Assembly (NCBI GenBank): GCA_964440345.1
Contig: CAYTSA010000027.1
Location: forward strand, 1-38,874
DNA from: CAYTSA01 sp964440345
GTDB lineage: Bacteria > Desulfobacterota > Desulfovibrionia > Desulfovibrionales > Desulfovibrionaceae
Reading direction: 5' to 3'
DNA length: 38,874 nt
The notes beneath the pieces are model-generated. The model ran no database searches, had not been told where the DNA came from, and was given only the letters and a program-made list of their open reading frames with translations. Shown here piece after piece: positions 6,986 through 15,742 of the stretch (positions are counted from its first letter, which is position 1; each line of letters starts with the position of its first letter). Position numbers and translations under genes: made by a program.

Positions 6986-9115
6986 TTATCCTCCTGCGAC
7001 CTGGACGAGCTTGGGAATGTCCAGGATCAAGGCCATGGAGCCGTCGCCTTTTATAGTGGCGCCGGAGATGCCTGGCACATCTTTGTAAACTTGGCCAAGA
7101 CTTTTAATGACTGTCTGGTGCTCGCCGATGACGTGGTCCACCACAATGCCGATCTGCTGGTCGGCCACGCTGACCACGACAATTTGTTCAATCGCTGGGG
7201 ATTCGCCAGGCACATCGAAAAACTCCCGCAGCCGGATGTAGGGTACGATATCTCCGCGCAGATTCACAATGCGTTGCTCCCGGCCTGAGTCCTTAAGCTG
7301 GTCTGCGCGCTCCAGCTCTACGCATTCTATGACCGACGCCAGGGGCGCCACGAAAAATTCGTCGCCCACCTGGGTCTGCAGCCCGTCGATAATGGCCAGG
7401 GTGAGCGGCAGCTTGATGATGATGCGCGTGCCCTTGCCCAGCTCGCTCTCTATGTTCACGTTGCCGCGCAGAGCGTCTATGCCCTTTTTCACCACATCCA
7501 TGCCCACGCCCCGTCCGGAAACGTTGGTCACCTGCTTGGCAGTGGAAAAGCCGGGCAGGAATATCAGGTTGAAAATCTCAGTATCCGACATTTCAACATC
7601 TGGGCTGATGAGCCCCCGCTCCACGGCCTTGTCCTTGATGACTTCCGGGTCCAGTCCTTTCCCGTCGTCAATAATCTGAATAAGCACCTCGCCGCCGGAA
7701 TGCTCTGCAGACAGCAGAATGCGGCCGCTGCGCTCTTTGCCGGCCTCTTCGCGGACAGCAGGCTGCTCAATGCCGTGGTCTATGGAGTTGCGCAGCAGGT
7801 GAACCATGGGGTCGTTCAGCCGCTCGATAACCGTCTTGTCCAGCTCGGTTTCCGCGCCCCGGGTCTCCAGCTCTATCTCCTTGCCCAGTTCAGACGACAG
7901 GTCCCGCACCAAGCGGCGGAATTTACTGAACGTGGTGCCTATGGGCAGCATGCGGATGCCCAGGGTGGAGTCCCGCAGTTCGTCGGAAAGCCGCTCCAGC
8001 TCTTCAGAAAGAGTTTGCAGCAAAGGGTCCTTGCGCTCGCCCACCACCTGGGTGATGCGGGCCTGGACGATGACCAGCTCGCCCACCAGGTCCACCAGAT
8101 AGTCCAACTTGTCGGCGGCCACGCGGATGGATGAGGCAGCGTCTGCAGCTGGCTTGGCTGCAGGTTGGGGCGCCTTTGCCTTGCGCTTCTGGCGCACCTC
8201 GCGCACAGCTTCCTGCTCGGCCAGGGCGGACTGCACCGCTGGCTTGGAAACCACGCCGGCGGCCACCAGCTCGTCCCCAAGCTTCTTCTTTTTTTCCAGA
8301 ATTTTTTGCAGGTCTTCAGCAGTGATGTCGCCGCGGTCGATGAGTATTTCGCCCAACTTCTTGTGCTCGGCCTCGCTGTCCAGCCCGCCTTCCCGGTCGA
8401 TAACCTGCACCAGCAGCTCGCACTCGTCCTCCACAAAGATGAACACGTCGCGGATGGCCTCTGTGCTGGCTTCCGTGGTCAAAATGACGTCCCACCATAC
8501 ATGGCAGGACTCAGGGTCCAGGTCTTCCAACTGGGGCACGGATTCTATGTGCGGAATAATCTTGGCGGTCCCCATTTCTGCCAGTTCTTCCAACAATCCC
8601 AAAGGATTGTGGCCGCTGGCAAAGATATCCTGCACTGGCGTAAAGCGCACTCTGTACGTGACTTCACCCGCTTCAGCAGCCAGGCTGTCCGGCGGGCCTT
8701 CTTCTTCGGCCAGCGCTTCAGGCGCAGGCGCTTCCTGGGGCAGTAAGGCCTTAAGCTTGGTCGTCAGCTCATTGCCGCTCTCCAGGTCAGCTTCGCCGCC
8801 GGTGTCTGTGGCTTCGAGGAGATGCTTGATGTGGTCCCGAGAAGCCAGCGTCAGGTCCAGCAAGTCTTTGGTGACTTCCATCTCCCCGTTGCGGACCTTC
8901 TCGAAAACGTTCTCCACGGCGTGGGTAAACGCAGAAACGTCGTCATAGCCGAACATGGCGCCCGAGCCTTTAATTGTATGCATGGCCCGAAACACCCGGT
9001 CAATCAAATCCTGATTGTCCGGCGAATCTTCCAACTCCAGCAGCGCGGTCTCAAGCTCGGAAAGCAGGTCTTCCGCTTCTTCCCGGAACGCGTTAGTGTT
9101 CAACTCACTACTCAT
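6986..9115 (-). CDS. cheA: Chemotaxis histidine kinase CheA
   Basis: A kinase of about 709 residues. Domains in order (numbered from the outer ATG at 9121): HPt with the phosphorylated H48 in AMHTIKGSG; an acidic linker; a P2-like domain (152-243); an unusual module at about 254-308 (LGEILIDRGDITAEDLQKIL onward) resembling the N-terminal domain of type II secretion/MshE ATPases; P3 dimerisation (331-400); the HATPase domain with N-box LLRNSIDHG and G-boxes DDGKGLD and GRGVGMD; and a C-terminal CheW-like P5. The inner ATG at 9115 is preferred because GGGGGGA sits at proper spacing from it and directly abuts the outer one. It lies between cheY and cheB. Confidence 0.95.
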   Translation of the reverse strand: MSSELNTNAFREEAEDLLSELETALLELEDSPDNQDLIDRVFRAMHTIKGSGAMFGYDDVSAFTHAVENVFEKVRNGEMEVTKDLLDLTLASRDHIKHLLEATDTGGEADLESGNELTTKLKALLPQEAPAPEALAEEEGPPDSLAAEAGEVTYRVRFTPVQDIFASGHNPLGLLEELAEMGTAKIIPHIESVPQLEDLDPESCHVWWDVILTTEASTEAIRDVFIFVEDECELLVQVIDREGGLDSEAEHKKLGEILIDRGDITAEDLQKILEKKKKLGDELVAAGVVSKPAVQSALAEQEAVREVRQKRKAKAPQPAAKPAADAASSIRVAADKLDYLVDLVGELVIVQARITQVVGERKDPLLQTLSEELERLSDELRDSTLGIRMLPIGTTFSKFRRLVRDLSSELGKEIELETRGAETELDKTVIERLNDPMVHLLRNSIDHGIEQPAVREEAGKERSGRILLSAEHSGGEVLIQIIDDGKGLDPEVIKDKAVERGLISPDVEMSDTEIFNLIFLPGFSTAKQVTNVSGRGVGMDVVKKGIDALRGNVNIESELGKGTRIIIKLPLTLAIIDGLQTQVGDEFFVAPLASVIECVELERADQLKDSGREQRIVNLRGDIVPYIRLREFFDVPGESPAIEQIVVVSVADQQIGIVVDHVIGEHQTVIKSLGQVYKDVPGISGATIKGDGSMALILDIPKLVQVAGG

Positions 9116-9161
9116 AGTCATTCCCCCCGTGCAGACGCCTGCAAGTACAAACGGCGCCCGT

Positions 9162-9524
9162 TCACCGCAGCAGCTTCTTGACCACTCCCAACAGCTGGTC
9201 TGGCTTAAACGGCTTGACTATCCACCCCGTGGCGCCGGCGGACTTGCCTTCCTGCTTCTTGCCCGCCTGCGATTCTGTCGTCAGCATGACGATGGGCGTA
9301 AACTTGTATTGCGGATTCGACCGCACATTTTTTATCAAAGTGATACCGTCCATGTTCGGCATGTTCAAATCAGTGATGATCATATTCACCGTGCCAGACA
9401 GCTTGCCCAAGGCGTCCTTGCCGTCCACGGCCTCCACCACGTTGTAGCCGGCGCCCTTCAAGGTAAAGCTGACCATTTGACGCACGCTAGCCGAGTCATC
9501 GACTGTCATGATGGTTTTCGTCAT
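9162..9524 (-). CDS. cheY: Chemotaxis response regulator CheY
   Basis: A single receiver domain of 120 residues with all functional positions: D9-D10, phospho-acceptor D52 (IITDLNMPNMDG), T82/T83 and K104 (VKPFKPDQLL). Phosphorylated by CheA, it would bind the flagellar switch. The start ATG is preceded by GGAGGG. It lies 42 nt after the MCP-like gene and 40 nt before cheA, all on one strand. CheY is the closest fit because no output domain is present and it is embedded in a che operon. Confidence 0.95.
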   Translation of the reverse strand: MTKTIMTVDDSASVRQMVSFTLKGAGYNVVEAVDGKDALGKLSGTVNMIITDLNMPNMDGITLIKNVRSNPQYKFTPIVMLTTESQAGKKQEGKSAGATGWIVKPFKPDQLLGVVKKLLR

Positions 9525-9566
9525 TACATCCCTCCGTTTCGGACTTTCGTAACGAACTGCTCACAC

Positions 9567-11393
9567 TCAAAACAACTCAACGTTGTCCCAGTCGTCATCC
9601 CCGTCCGCCGGCGGCGCTTTATTGCCGGCGTCCATCACGTCCGGCGTTTCTTCGGCCTGCAAGGCGGCCATATGCACCAACCTCTCCACATCCATGGTAT
9701 ACCTGTCCAAAAGTTTCTTAAGCCGTTCCGGCCTGTTGACGTCCTTATCATGGGGCGCCACATCCTGGGCGCGCATGGCCAGCTCTTCCATTTGTTCCCG
9801 CCTGGTCTCGAACTGCTCCTCCACGTCCAGGTGAAAAGTAATAGATTCAGCTGTTTTCTCCAGCCTCTGGGCCAAACCCTTGCTCAGGCCGTCAATACGT
9901 TTAAAATAGGCAGACACCTGGACATTAACGCCCTTCAAATCCACTATCAGCGTCTCCAGCTTCTTGGCGTCCTCCTCCATCTCGCTGGTGTCCATAAAAG
10001 TTTCGGCGCTTTTGCGGAGCACGCCCGCCCGTTCTGAAATGGACAGCAATACGCTGGACACCGCCTCTGTCAAATGGCCAGCCTGCTGGGAGAGGGACTG
10101 GATGGATTGGGCCAAAACGCCCAGGGCCTGGCCCTTGTCGCCAGTATGAGCCGCCTTGACTGAAGCATTGATGGCGATAAGCTCTATCTCTGAGCCAACC
10201 TCCTCAATATCTTCCAAAAATTTCTCCATTTCAGAGACTGTGGAAGCCACAGAAACCATCAGCTGGCCCATCTGCTCGCCCTGAGAAGCGAACTCACGCA
10301 TGGTGAAAACCACTTCGACAATGGAGTTTTCAATGCGGTCCAGCACTGAGCCTTCGGCCGCTTCGCCGCCCCCGGTTATTTCGCCAGCATAGTTGCCCAG
10401 CATAAAAGCATTTTCTGCTATTGCCATCAGGCTGGCCTTGAGCCGTTCCACAGCCATGGCAAAACTCTTGCCAGCGTTCTCCAGCTGCGAAACCTGCAAG
10501 GAACATACGTCGCCTGACCAGCCGGCCAGTTCAAAGACCCGCTCCGGGCTGGAGCCTCCTTCAGGCTCTTCATGGATGATCTCCACCATGTCGGACAGAG
10601 CTTCCTGAATGTGCTCCACCTGTTGCCGGGTAATGTCGTGAAACTGCAGCGAAGCGACCGCCTCGCCAATACTTTTGGTGATCTCCTGGGACAAGGGGGC
10701 CACGTTCTCAGCCACTGTCCGGGACTTCTTGCCCAGCTCCAGCAGTTTCTCCATGTTCTCATTAATATGGGCAAACACCGACGTTGAACACTGCTGGCGG
10801 GCTATGGTCATGTCTTCCGTGCGGCTCTTGGCATTCTGAACCAGGACCGACAGTTCTTTGGACTTCTCAATAATGCTCGATGAGTGGATGACGATGTTGC
10901 CGGCCAGGCCTTCCACGTCGTCGGACAAGGTAGAAAAACCCCGCCCGTCCGAGCCCAGCCGGGCAGACTCAATGCGGGTGGAGATGCCAAGCATCTGCAG
11001 AGACCGGACCACTTTCTTGAACTGATCAATGGAGTTGTCCAGTTCGTGCACGCTGTGCAGAATGCCGTCCATGGCTTCCAGGTTGCCCTGACTGGAGGCA
11101 GAATGCATGTAGTCGCCGAAGCGCTCCAGCTCTTTGGTCAGCTCGTCACGGAATCCCTCCAGCGCTTCACCAGAGGCAGCGCCAGCCAGGCCTGTAGCCT
11201 TTTCGCCCAGCTCCATGGCCTGCGCGGCAATGGACTGCAAATCCTCGCCCAACTCCAGAAAGGCCCGCTCATGGGAGGGTATGATCCGGCCCAGTTCCTC
11301 CGCCAGCCGCGGCATCCGCTGCAAGCAACGGGTGAGAAATTCCCAGCCGTACTTTTGTTGCTGCTCAGAATGTGGAGAAGCCTGTTCCTTCAC
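9567..11393 (-). CDS. Soluble MCP-like protein with duplicated signalling hairpin
   Basis: A 608-residue protein without signal peptide or membrane segments, almost wholly helical. Two regions resemble the tip of the chemoreceptor hairpin: LGISTRIESARLGSDGRGF at about 135-153 and IELIAINASVKAAHTGDKG at about 403-421. Each is followed by a FHD/FHL motif (ASLQFHDITRQQVEHI near 247-262 and ITFHLDVEEQFETRR near 518-532) of the kind seen in PilJ-like and other MCPs. So the protein looks like a tandem duplication of one signalling unit. It ends DDDWDNVELF, an acidic tail with a terminal Phe. GTG start with GGAGAGAGGA upstream. As first gene of the cheY-cheA-cheB operon it is likely a cytoplasmic receptor or CheA scaffold. 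Confidence 0.8.
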   Translation of the reverse strand: MKEQASPHSEQQQKYGWEFLTRCLQRMPRLAEELGRIIPSHERAFLELGEDLQSIAAQAMELGEKATGLAGAASGEALEGFRDELTKELERFGDYMHSASSQGNLEAMDGILHSVHELDNSIDQFKKVVRSLQMLGISTRIESARLGSDGRGFSTLSDDVEGLAGNIVIHSSSIIEKSKELSVLVQNAKSRTEDMTIARQQCSTSVFAHINENMEKLLELGKKSRTVAENVAPLSQEITKSIGEAVASLQFHDITRQQVEHIQEALSDMVEIIHEEPEGGSSPERVFELAGWSGDVCSLQVSQLENAGKSFAMAVERLKASLMAIAENAFMLGNYAGEITGGGEAAEGSVLDRIENSIVEVVFTMREFASQGEQMGQLMVSVASTVSEMEKFLEDIEEVGSEIELIAINASVKAAHTGDKGQALGVLAQSIQSLSQQAGHLTEAVSSVLLSISERAGVLRKSAETFMDTSEMEEDAKKLETLIVDLKGVNVQVSAYFKRIDGLSKGLAQRLEKTAESITFHLDVEEQFETRREQMEELAMRAQDVAPHDKDVNRPERLKKLLDRYTMDVERLVHMAALQAEETPDVMDAGNKAPPADGDDDWDNVELF

Positions 11394-11847
11394 AATCTGC
11401 GTCCTCTCTCCATGAAAATCCGCCGCCGTTTACCTTGCATATACCACCGGGCAACAGAACCCGTCACACGCCATACCTTCGTAGTAATGGTCTTTTTTCA
11501 CGCGTCTGTAAAGCCATAACTGTTGCTTACGGCGTTATATTCTGCGCGGTTCTGTTCCCAATAAAGCATTATCCGCCCCTACAAAAGCATTCTGCAACAA
11601 ACAGACATTTTCCCAGCGCATGTTCGCGTTGCGACAACGCTCGCTCTTGAAACAATCTACAATTGTTTCAGGAAAATGAATAAGAGCATCTAGAGCATTT
11701 CACAGTTGAACTGCTCTTGCAAGATTTGCTTGCAAATCATTGCCGTGAAATGCTTGTAGACGGGCTTTGCCCGTCGTAATGCAAGCATTTCAATCGTTAA
11801 GTGCTATAAAGAGAACATAACGCGAGAAGAGGAAAGGGGTGCAGGGT
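11394..11847. other. Gene-free gap with hairpins and a dispersed repeat
   Basis: No gene is supported. The right half contains a 9-bp perfect hairpin (TGAAACAAT at 11648-11656 with ATTGTTTCA at 11662-11670), a dispersed palindromic repeat at 11692-11755, and a 7-bp hairpin GACGGGC-TTT-GCCCGTC at 11759-11775. The left half must hold the promoter of the minus-strand chemotaxis operon, but I see no clear hexamers. Confidence 0.6.
11692..11755 (-). repeat. Dispersed palindromic repeat, copy 1
   Basis: Outer arms GCATTTCAC (11695-11703) and GTGAAATGC (11745-11753) enclose an inner palindrome GATTTGC-TT-GCAAATC (11723-11738). The reverse complement matches the element at 34465-34526 almost base for base, so the same REP- or MITE-like sequence occurs twice in opposite orientations, both times in intergenic DNA. 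Confidence 0.75.
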
Positions 11848-13188
11848 TTATGAAGTAGACGTCCCTCCCTTGCCGAACAACTGACGTCGCAAATCGTCCA
11901 GTGAAGCGGTTCCCGGCGCGCAGACAGGAGTCATGCCCAGCTTTTGCGCCTGCTTGAGCCTCACGTCTTGCCCGGCCACAGGACGGACCCGGCCGTTCAG
12001 GTCCACCTCGCCCCAGCAAACAGCCCGCTCCGGCAGCGGGGCGTCGTAAAAGGAAGACAGCAGCGCCGCCACCAGCCCCAGGTCCAGACCAGGGTCGGCC
12101 ATGCGCAAGCCCCCGCCTATCTTGGCGTACACGTCAGATTCGGCCAGATTCATCTGCAGCCGTTTTTCAATGACCGCCAGCAACAGGTGCAGCCGGTTCA
12201 CGTCAAAGCCCAACCCGGTGCGCCGGGGCGACGGCAGCCAGCTGCGGCTGACCAGGGCCTGCGCCTCTATGCCGAAGGCTTTGCCCCCGTCCACCGCCAT
12301 GACCGCGGCCGTGCCGCTCAGTTTCGGGTCCCTGTCGGTGAGAAACAGCGTGGCCGGGTCCTGCACCGGCTCCATCCCCTGCCCAGTCATGGTAAAAACG
12401 AGAATCTCCTGGGCTGGACCAAAGCGGTTTTTGACCACCCGCAGCACCCTGTAAACGTCTTTGCGGTCGCCTTCCAGGCTCAGCACGGTGTCCACCATGT
12501 GCTCCAGCAGTTTGGGGCCGGCAATGGACCCTTCTTTGGTCACATGCCCCACCAGAATAAGGCAGGCCCCCGCCGCCCGGGCCGCTTCAGAAAGCTCGGA
12601 CGCCACAGTGCGCACCTGGGACGGCGAGCCCGGCAAGCCCTCCAGAGACGGCGAAGCAACGGTCTGGACAGAGTCCACCACCAGCAAGTCCGCCTCGCCC
12701 CGGTGCAGACAGGCCATGGCGTCGTCTGCGTTGGTGGAAGCCAGGGCCTTAAGCTCAGGCCGGTTCACGCCCAGACGGTTGGCCCGGGCAGCCAGCTGGG
12801 GCAGCCCTTCTTCTGCAGAAAAATAGACCGCCTTGCCGCCTCGGGCGGCCACAGCGCCAACAAGCTGCAGCAGCAGCGTGGACTTGCCTATGCCGGGTTC
12901 GCCTGCGGCCAGCACCGTGCCGCCGGCGGGCAGTCCGCCGCCCAGCAGCTCGTCCAGTTCCGGCAAGCCGCCGGAAAACAGAGGTGAAGCCTGGAAAGAA
13001 AGGTCGGTAAGGGAAACAGGAACAGCGAGATTGCGCCGGCCGCCAGAACCGGATCGAGAAGCTGCGCGGCGGGGCTCTTCTAGCTCCTGCAGGGTGTTCC
13101 ATTCCTGACAAGAGGGGCATTGGCCTTTCCACACGGCGCTGCGGGCGCCGCAGGCCGAGCAGGCGTACACCGTCTTTGCTTTAGCCAT
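11848..13188 (-). CDS. radA: DNA repair protein RadA (Sms)
   Basis: A 446-residue RecA-related ATPase that promotes branch migration of recombination intermediates. It has the N-terminal zinc finger C10-x2-C13-x10-C24-x2-C27, Walker A GEPGIGKST (96-104), Walker B LLVVDS (168-173), the diagnostic KNRFG motif (253-257), and a C-terminal Lon-protease-like domain from about 300. Length is standard. It is the last gene of a minus-strand run, 15 nt after the zinc-ribbon gene, and is probably read through from it. No clear terminator follows; the 7-bp hairpin at 11759-11775 lacks a T-run. Confidence 0.95.
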   Translation of the reverse strand: MAKAKTVYACSACGARSAVWKGQCPSCQEWNTLQELEEPRRAASRSGSGGRRNLAVPVSLTDLSFQASPLFSGGLPELDELLGGGLPAGGTVLAAGEPGIGKSTLLLQLVGAVAARGGKAVYFSAEEGLPQLAARANRLGVNRPELKALASTNADDAMACLHRGEADLLVVDSVQTVASPSLEGLPGSPSQVRTVASELSEAARAAGACLILVGHVTKEGSIAGPKLLEHMVDTVLSLEGDRKDVYRVLRVVKNRFGPAQEILVFTMTGQGMEPVQDPATLFLTDRDPKLSGTAAVMAVDGGKAFGIEAQALVSRSWLPSPRRTGLGFDVNRLHLLLAVIEKRLQMNLAESDVYAKIGGGLRMADPGLDLGLVAALLSSFYDAPLPERAVCWGEVDLNGRVRPVAGQDVRLKQAQKLGMTPVCAPGTASLDDLRRQLFGKGGTSTS

Positions 13189-13203
13189 ATGCTGGCGGGG
13201 TCC

Positions 13204-14085
13204 TTACTTCGGCGGGTCTTGTACCTCAACCACCCGGACCTCGAATTCTTGAACATTTTCGGGAGTTTGAGGAAACACCACCATGAACTCTACCTCGCCG
13301 CCAGGCGGAATGTTGGTGTTATTGGTCAAAATGCCCACCTTGTTGCCCAATTCCGCCTCAATCTCTTCAGCGGTAAGGGTCTGCAACTGGAAGAGCGAGA
13401 GCTTGTTGCCCGCGAGGCGTTCCTGCTTGGCGACCACCTGGCCCTGTCCGTCTATCAGGCTGGCTTCCACTTTGATCAGGTCTTTGGGCTGCTTGAAATT
13501 GTTCACCACCCAGCCGTCAATGATAACCAGGGAGCCCAGTTTCTCATTGGATATGTAATACTGCTGGACGTTTTGCAGGGCAATGTTGCGCAGCCTCTCA
13601 GCTGCGGCCGCAGGGTCCTCGGCTGGTTCTTCAGGCTCTGGCTCTGCCCCTATAGACAGGAAGGAAATATACTGCGGGGCAAAAAAATACAGGCCGGCGC
13701 CGCCTCCCACCACCAGTACAAGCAGGACGACGATGGCCAGGAGAACTTTGTTGACTCCCTCGCCAGATTCATTTTTCTGCTTCTTTGCTTTCTTTTTTGA
13801 CGCGCCGTCGCCCGGTTCGTCCAGGTTGAAGCTCATGGCGCTGTCAGACGCATCGCTGCCGCTGTCTGGCTTTTGGGAGGAGGAGTCTGCTTCATCCCCG
13901 CCAAAGTCCATCTCGCTTTCGGCTGCTTCGTCGGCGTCGTCCATGGAATAATTGCCGGCGGGCGCATCATCGCTGCTCAGTGTGAAAATGTGCTTACACT
14001 CTGAACACCGGGCCTTGGCGCCTTCCTTAAAAGCTTCGTCCGGCAAATTAAACTTGGCAGAGCAATTGGGGCACTTGATTATCAT
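13204..14085 (-). CDS. Zinc-ribbon (MJ0042) membrane protein with DUF3426
   Basis: A 293-residue protein. It starts with the MJ0042-type zinc ribbon MIIKCPNCSAKF...CSECKHIF (C5, C8, C27, C30), followed by an acidic Ser/Asp/Glu-rich linker, a Lys cluster and one membrane segment (about 113-136), then a periplasmic DUF3426 domain to the C-terminus. The ATG at 14085 is chosen since it begins exactly at the zinc ribbon; the open frame upstream overlaps hpt and shows nothing conserved. Topology is cytoplasmic ribbon with exported C-terminal domain. The family is widespread in proteobacteria and its role is not established. It lies between hpt (34 nt) and radA. Confidence 0.85.
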   Translation of the reverse strand: MIIKCPNCSAKFNLPDEAFKEGAKARCSECKHIFTLSSDDAPAGNYSMDDADEAAESEMDFGGDEADSSSQKPDSGSDASDSAMSFNLDEPGDGASKKKAKKQKNESGEGVNKVLLAIVVLLVLVVGGGAGLYFFAPQYISFLSIGAEPEPEEPAEDPAAAAERLRNIALQNVQQYYISNEKLGSLVIIDGWVVNNFKQPKDLIKVEASLIDGQGQVVAKQERLAGNKLSLFQLQTLTAEEIEAELGNKVGILTNNTNIPPGGEVEFMVVFPQTPENVQEFEVRVVEVQDPPK

Positions 14086-14119
14086 GTCGTTTCCGTTTCC
14101 AACTTCAGCACCATATCTT

Positions 14120-14668
14120 CTAATCGTCCGCAGGGTCAAACAGCAGTTCGTACACGCCGTCCAGCTCTCTGTAGCGTCCGGCATGGTCCATGCCGTAACC
14201 GACAATAAACCCCTTGTTCAGAGTAAAGCCGCGAAAGTCAACCTCCAGCTCCACCTCGCGGCGCTCATACTTGTCCACCAAAGCACAACTGCGCAAAGTT
14301 TTTGGCCGGCGCACTGTCAACTGGTCCATGAGCATGCGCAGCGAGTGGCCTGTGTCGACGATGTCTTCGACGATAAGGACGTTTTTTCCCTGCAATGGAG
14401 TTTTTACGTCTTTGATGAGGCGAATCTCCGGCCCTTGGGAGGTGCTGTTCCCATAGCTGGAAAGGATGAGGAAATCCAACTCCAGGGGCATGGTTAGCCG
14501 CCGCACTAAGTCGGCAAAAAAAATAAACGCGCCCTTGAGCACGCACACAGCTGTTACCGGCTCCCCAGCATAGAGCTGGTTTATCTCTTCAGCCATGGCC
14601 TCTACACGAACGGCTATCTCCTGCGCGGAAAAAACAACTTGCAGCTGCGGCTGTGCGTTGTCAGTCAA
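14120..14668 (-). CDS. hpt: Hypoxanthine phosphoribosyltransferase
   Basis: A 182-residue purine-salvage enzyme that joins hypoxanthine (or guanine) to PRPP. The PRPP-binding loop VLIVEDIVDTG (97-107) carries the acidic pair E101/D102; FLILSSYGNST is the flexible loop region, and VDKYERR with VGYGMDHAGRYRELDGVY is the C-terminal base-binding section. Length fits HPRT. The start is TTG, immediately after the stop of the acetyltransferase gene, with GGAG 7 nt upstream; no ATG is available before the conserved region. Translational coupling with the upstream gene is likely. Confidence 0.92.
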   Translation of the reverse strand: MTDNAQPQLQVVFSAQEIAVRVEAMAEEINQLYAGEPVTAVCVLKGAFIFFADLVRRLTMPLELDFLILSSYGNSTSQGPEIRLIKDVKTPLQGKNVLIVEDIVDTGHSLRMLMDQLTVRRPKTLRSCALVDKYERREVELEVDFRGFTLNKGFIVGYGMDHAGRYRELDGVYELLFDPADD

Positions 14669-15133
14669 CTACATCTCCATTATCATAGCTGTTTCGTCGC
14701 ATTCTGGAAATTTGGGACACTTCAGGCAATCGCCCCACACCTTTTGCGGCAACTTGTCTTTGCCCACCTCGACAAAGCCCAGTTTGCCGAAAAAAGCCAC
14801 TTGGTAGGTGAGCGCAAACACTCTGTACAGGCCCAGAGTCACTGCTTCGCTCAAGCAGGCCTCCACCAGCTTGGCGCCCCAGCCTTTGCCTTGCTCCTCT
14901 GAAATCACCGCCAGGGACCGGACTTCAGCCAAGTCCTCCCAGGCAATGGACAAAGCGCAGCAGCCGGCAACCGGACCGCGCTCCTGCGGCGCCAGCACAT
15001 AATAGTCCCGCAGCTGAGCATACAGCTCAGACAATGAGCGGGGCAGCATAAGCCCCTGCTGGTAGCAGCCCATGATAAGCCGGTGCACGTCTTTCATGTC
15101 CTGCACCCTGGCCTTGCGCAGATAATATTCCAT
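14669..15133 (-). CDS. GNAT acetyltransferase, short ArgA-like
   Basis: A single GNAT domain of 154 residues with the acetyl-CoA loop Q81-G-K-G-W-G86 and the C-terminal block LPQKVWGDCLKCPKFPECDE (128-147) containing C136, C139 and C145. That block is characteristic of stand-alone N-acetylglutamate synthases (short ArgA, as in Mycobacterium Rv2747), so a role in the first step of arginine synthesis is the best guess. This is recognition by motif and not proven; a different amino-acid acetyltransferase is possible. It lies 8 nt after the thioredoxin-like gene and abuts hpt. Confidence 0.82.
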   Translation of the reverse strand: MEYYLRKARVQDMKDVHRLIMGCYQQGLMLPRSLSELYAQLRDYYVLAPQERGPVAGCCALSIAWEDLAEVRSLAVISEEQGKGWGAKLVEACLSEAVTLGLYRVFALTYQVAFFGKLGFVEVGKDKLPQKVWGDCLKCPKFPECDETAMIMEM

Positions 15134-15141
15134 AGCTGCGC

Positions 15142-15681
15142 TCAGCCTTCAATGAGCTGGTCGAGCACCTTGCGCAGCTCTGCCTGCCCCAAATACCCGG
15201 TGTGCGAAAACGCCAGCACGCCGTTTTTGTCGTAAACCAATATGCGGGGGATATTTTGCAGTTGGAACGCCGGCCCTACATTGGCGTGGGCAAAATATAT
15301 GGGATAGTTAAAGGTGTTCTTTTCCAAGAACGCCGTCAGGTCCTCGCGGTTATCGTCTACGGAAACGCCCATAAGCACCAGCTCATCTGCGCTGTAGTTG
15401 CTGCGCGTTTCTTTCAGCTCCGGAATTTCCTGTAAACAAGGCGTACACCACGTGGCCCAGAAGTTGACCAGCACCACCTTGCCCCGGGCCTGCCCCACCT
15501 GGGTGAGTATGTCGAGAAACTGCAGGGTTTCCGGGTCTTCAGCCGGCTCCGCCGCCAGTGCAGCGTCTTCTGCCCAGGAAACCCCAGTCTGCCCTGCTAC
15601 ACAGACCAGAACCAGCGCCCCAACTGCGCACACAAAAGATATTCGGCGAATAATCCAAAGCATTAACGTGCTCCATGCCAT
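15142..15681 (-). CDS. TlpA/ResA-type thiol-disulfide oxidoreductase
   Basis: A 179-residue exported thioredoxin-fold protein. A hydrophobic N-terminal segment (8-35) is a signal peptide or membrane anchor; the active site is W78-C79-T80-P81-C82 in FWATWCTPCLQEIPELK, followed by the cis-Pro region NIPRILVYDKNG. TlpA/ResA proteins reduce periplasmic disulfides, for example in cytochrome c maturation. The ATG at 15681 is chosen for its GGAGAAG ribosome-binding site; the frame runs 93 nt further but without any. It lies 61 nt after metH. Confidence 0.88.
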   Translation of the reverse strand: MAWSTLMLWIIRRISFVCAVGALVLVCVAGQTGVSWAEDAALAAEPAEDPETLQFLDILTQVGQARGKVVLVNFWATWCTPCLQEIPELKETRSNYSADELVLMGVSVDDNREDLTAFLEKNTFNYPIYFAHANVGPAFQLQNIPRILVYDKNGVLAFSHTGYLGQAELRKVLDQLIEG

Positions 15682-15742
15682 ATTTTTCTTCTCCTGAAAA
15701 CTCTCACAAATATCATGCGCATTTTTCAGCATGTAAAAAAAC

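Noticed and set aside
8109..8948. Long plus-strand frames within cheA
   Set aside because: Ser- and Arg-rich shadows of cheA in the opposite direction, a usual effect of high G+C coding bias.
11944..12987. 347-residue plus-strand frame over radA
   Set aside because: Gln/His/Arg-rich antisense text with no domain; radA on the minus strand is certain.
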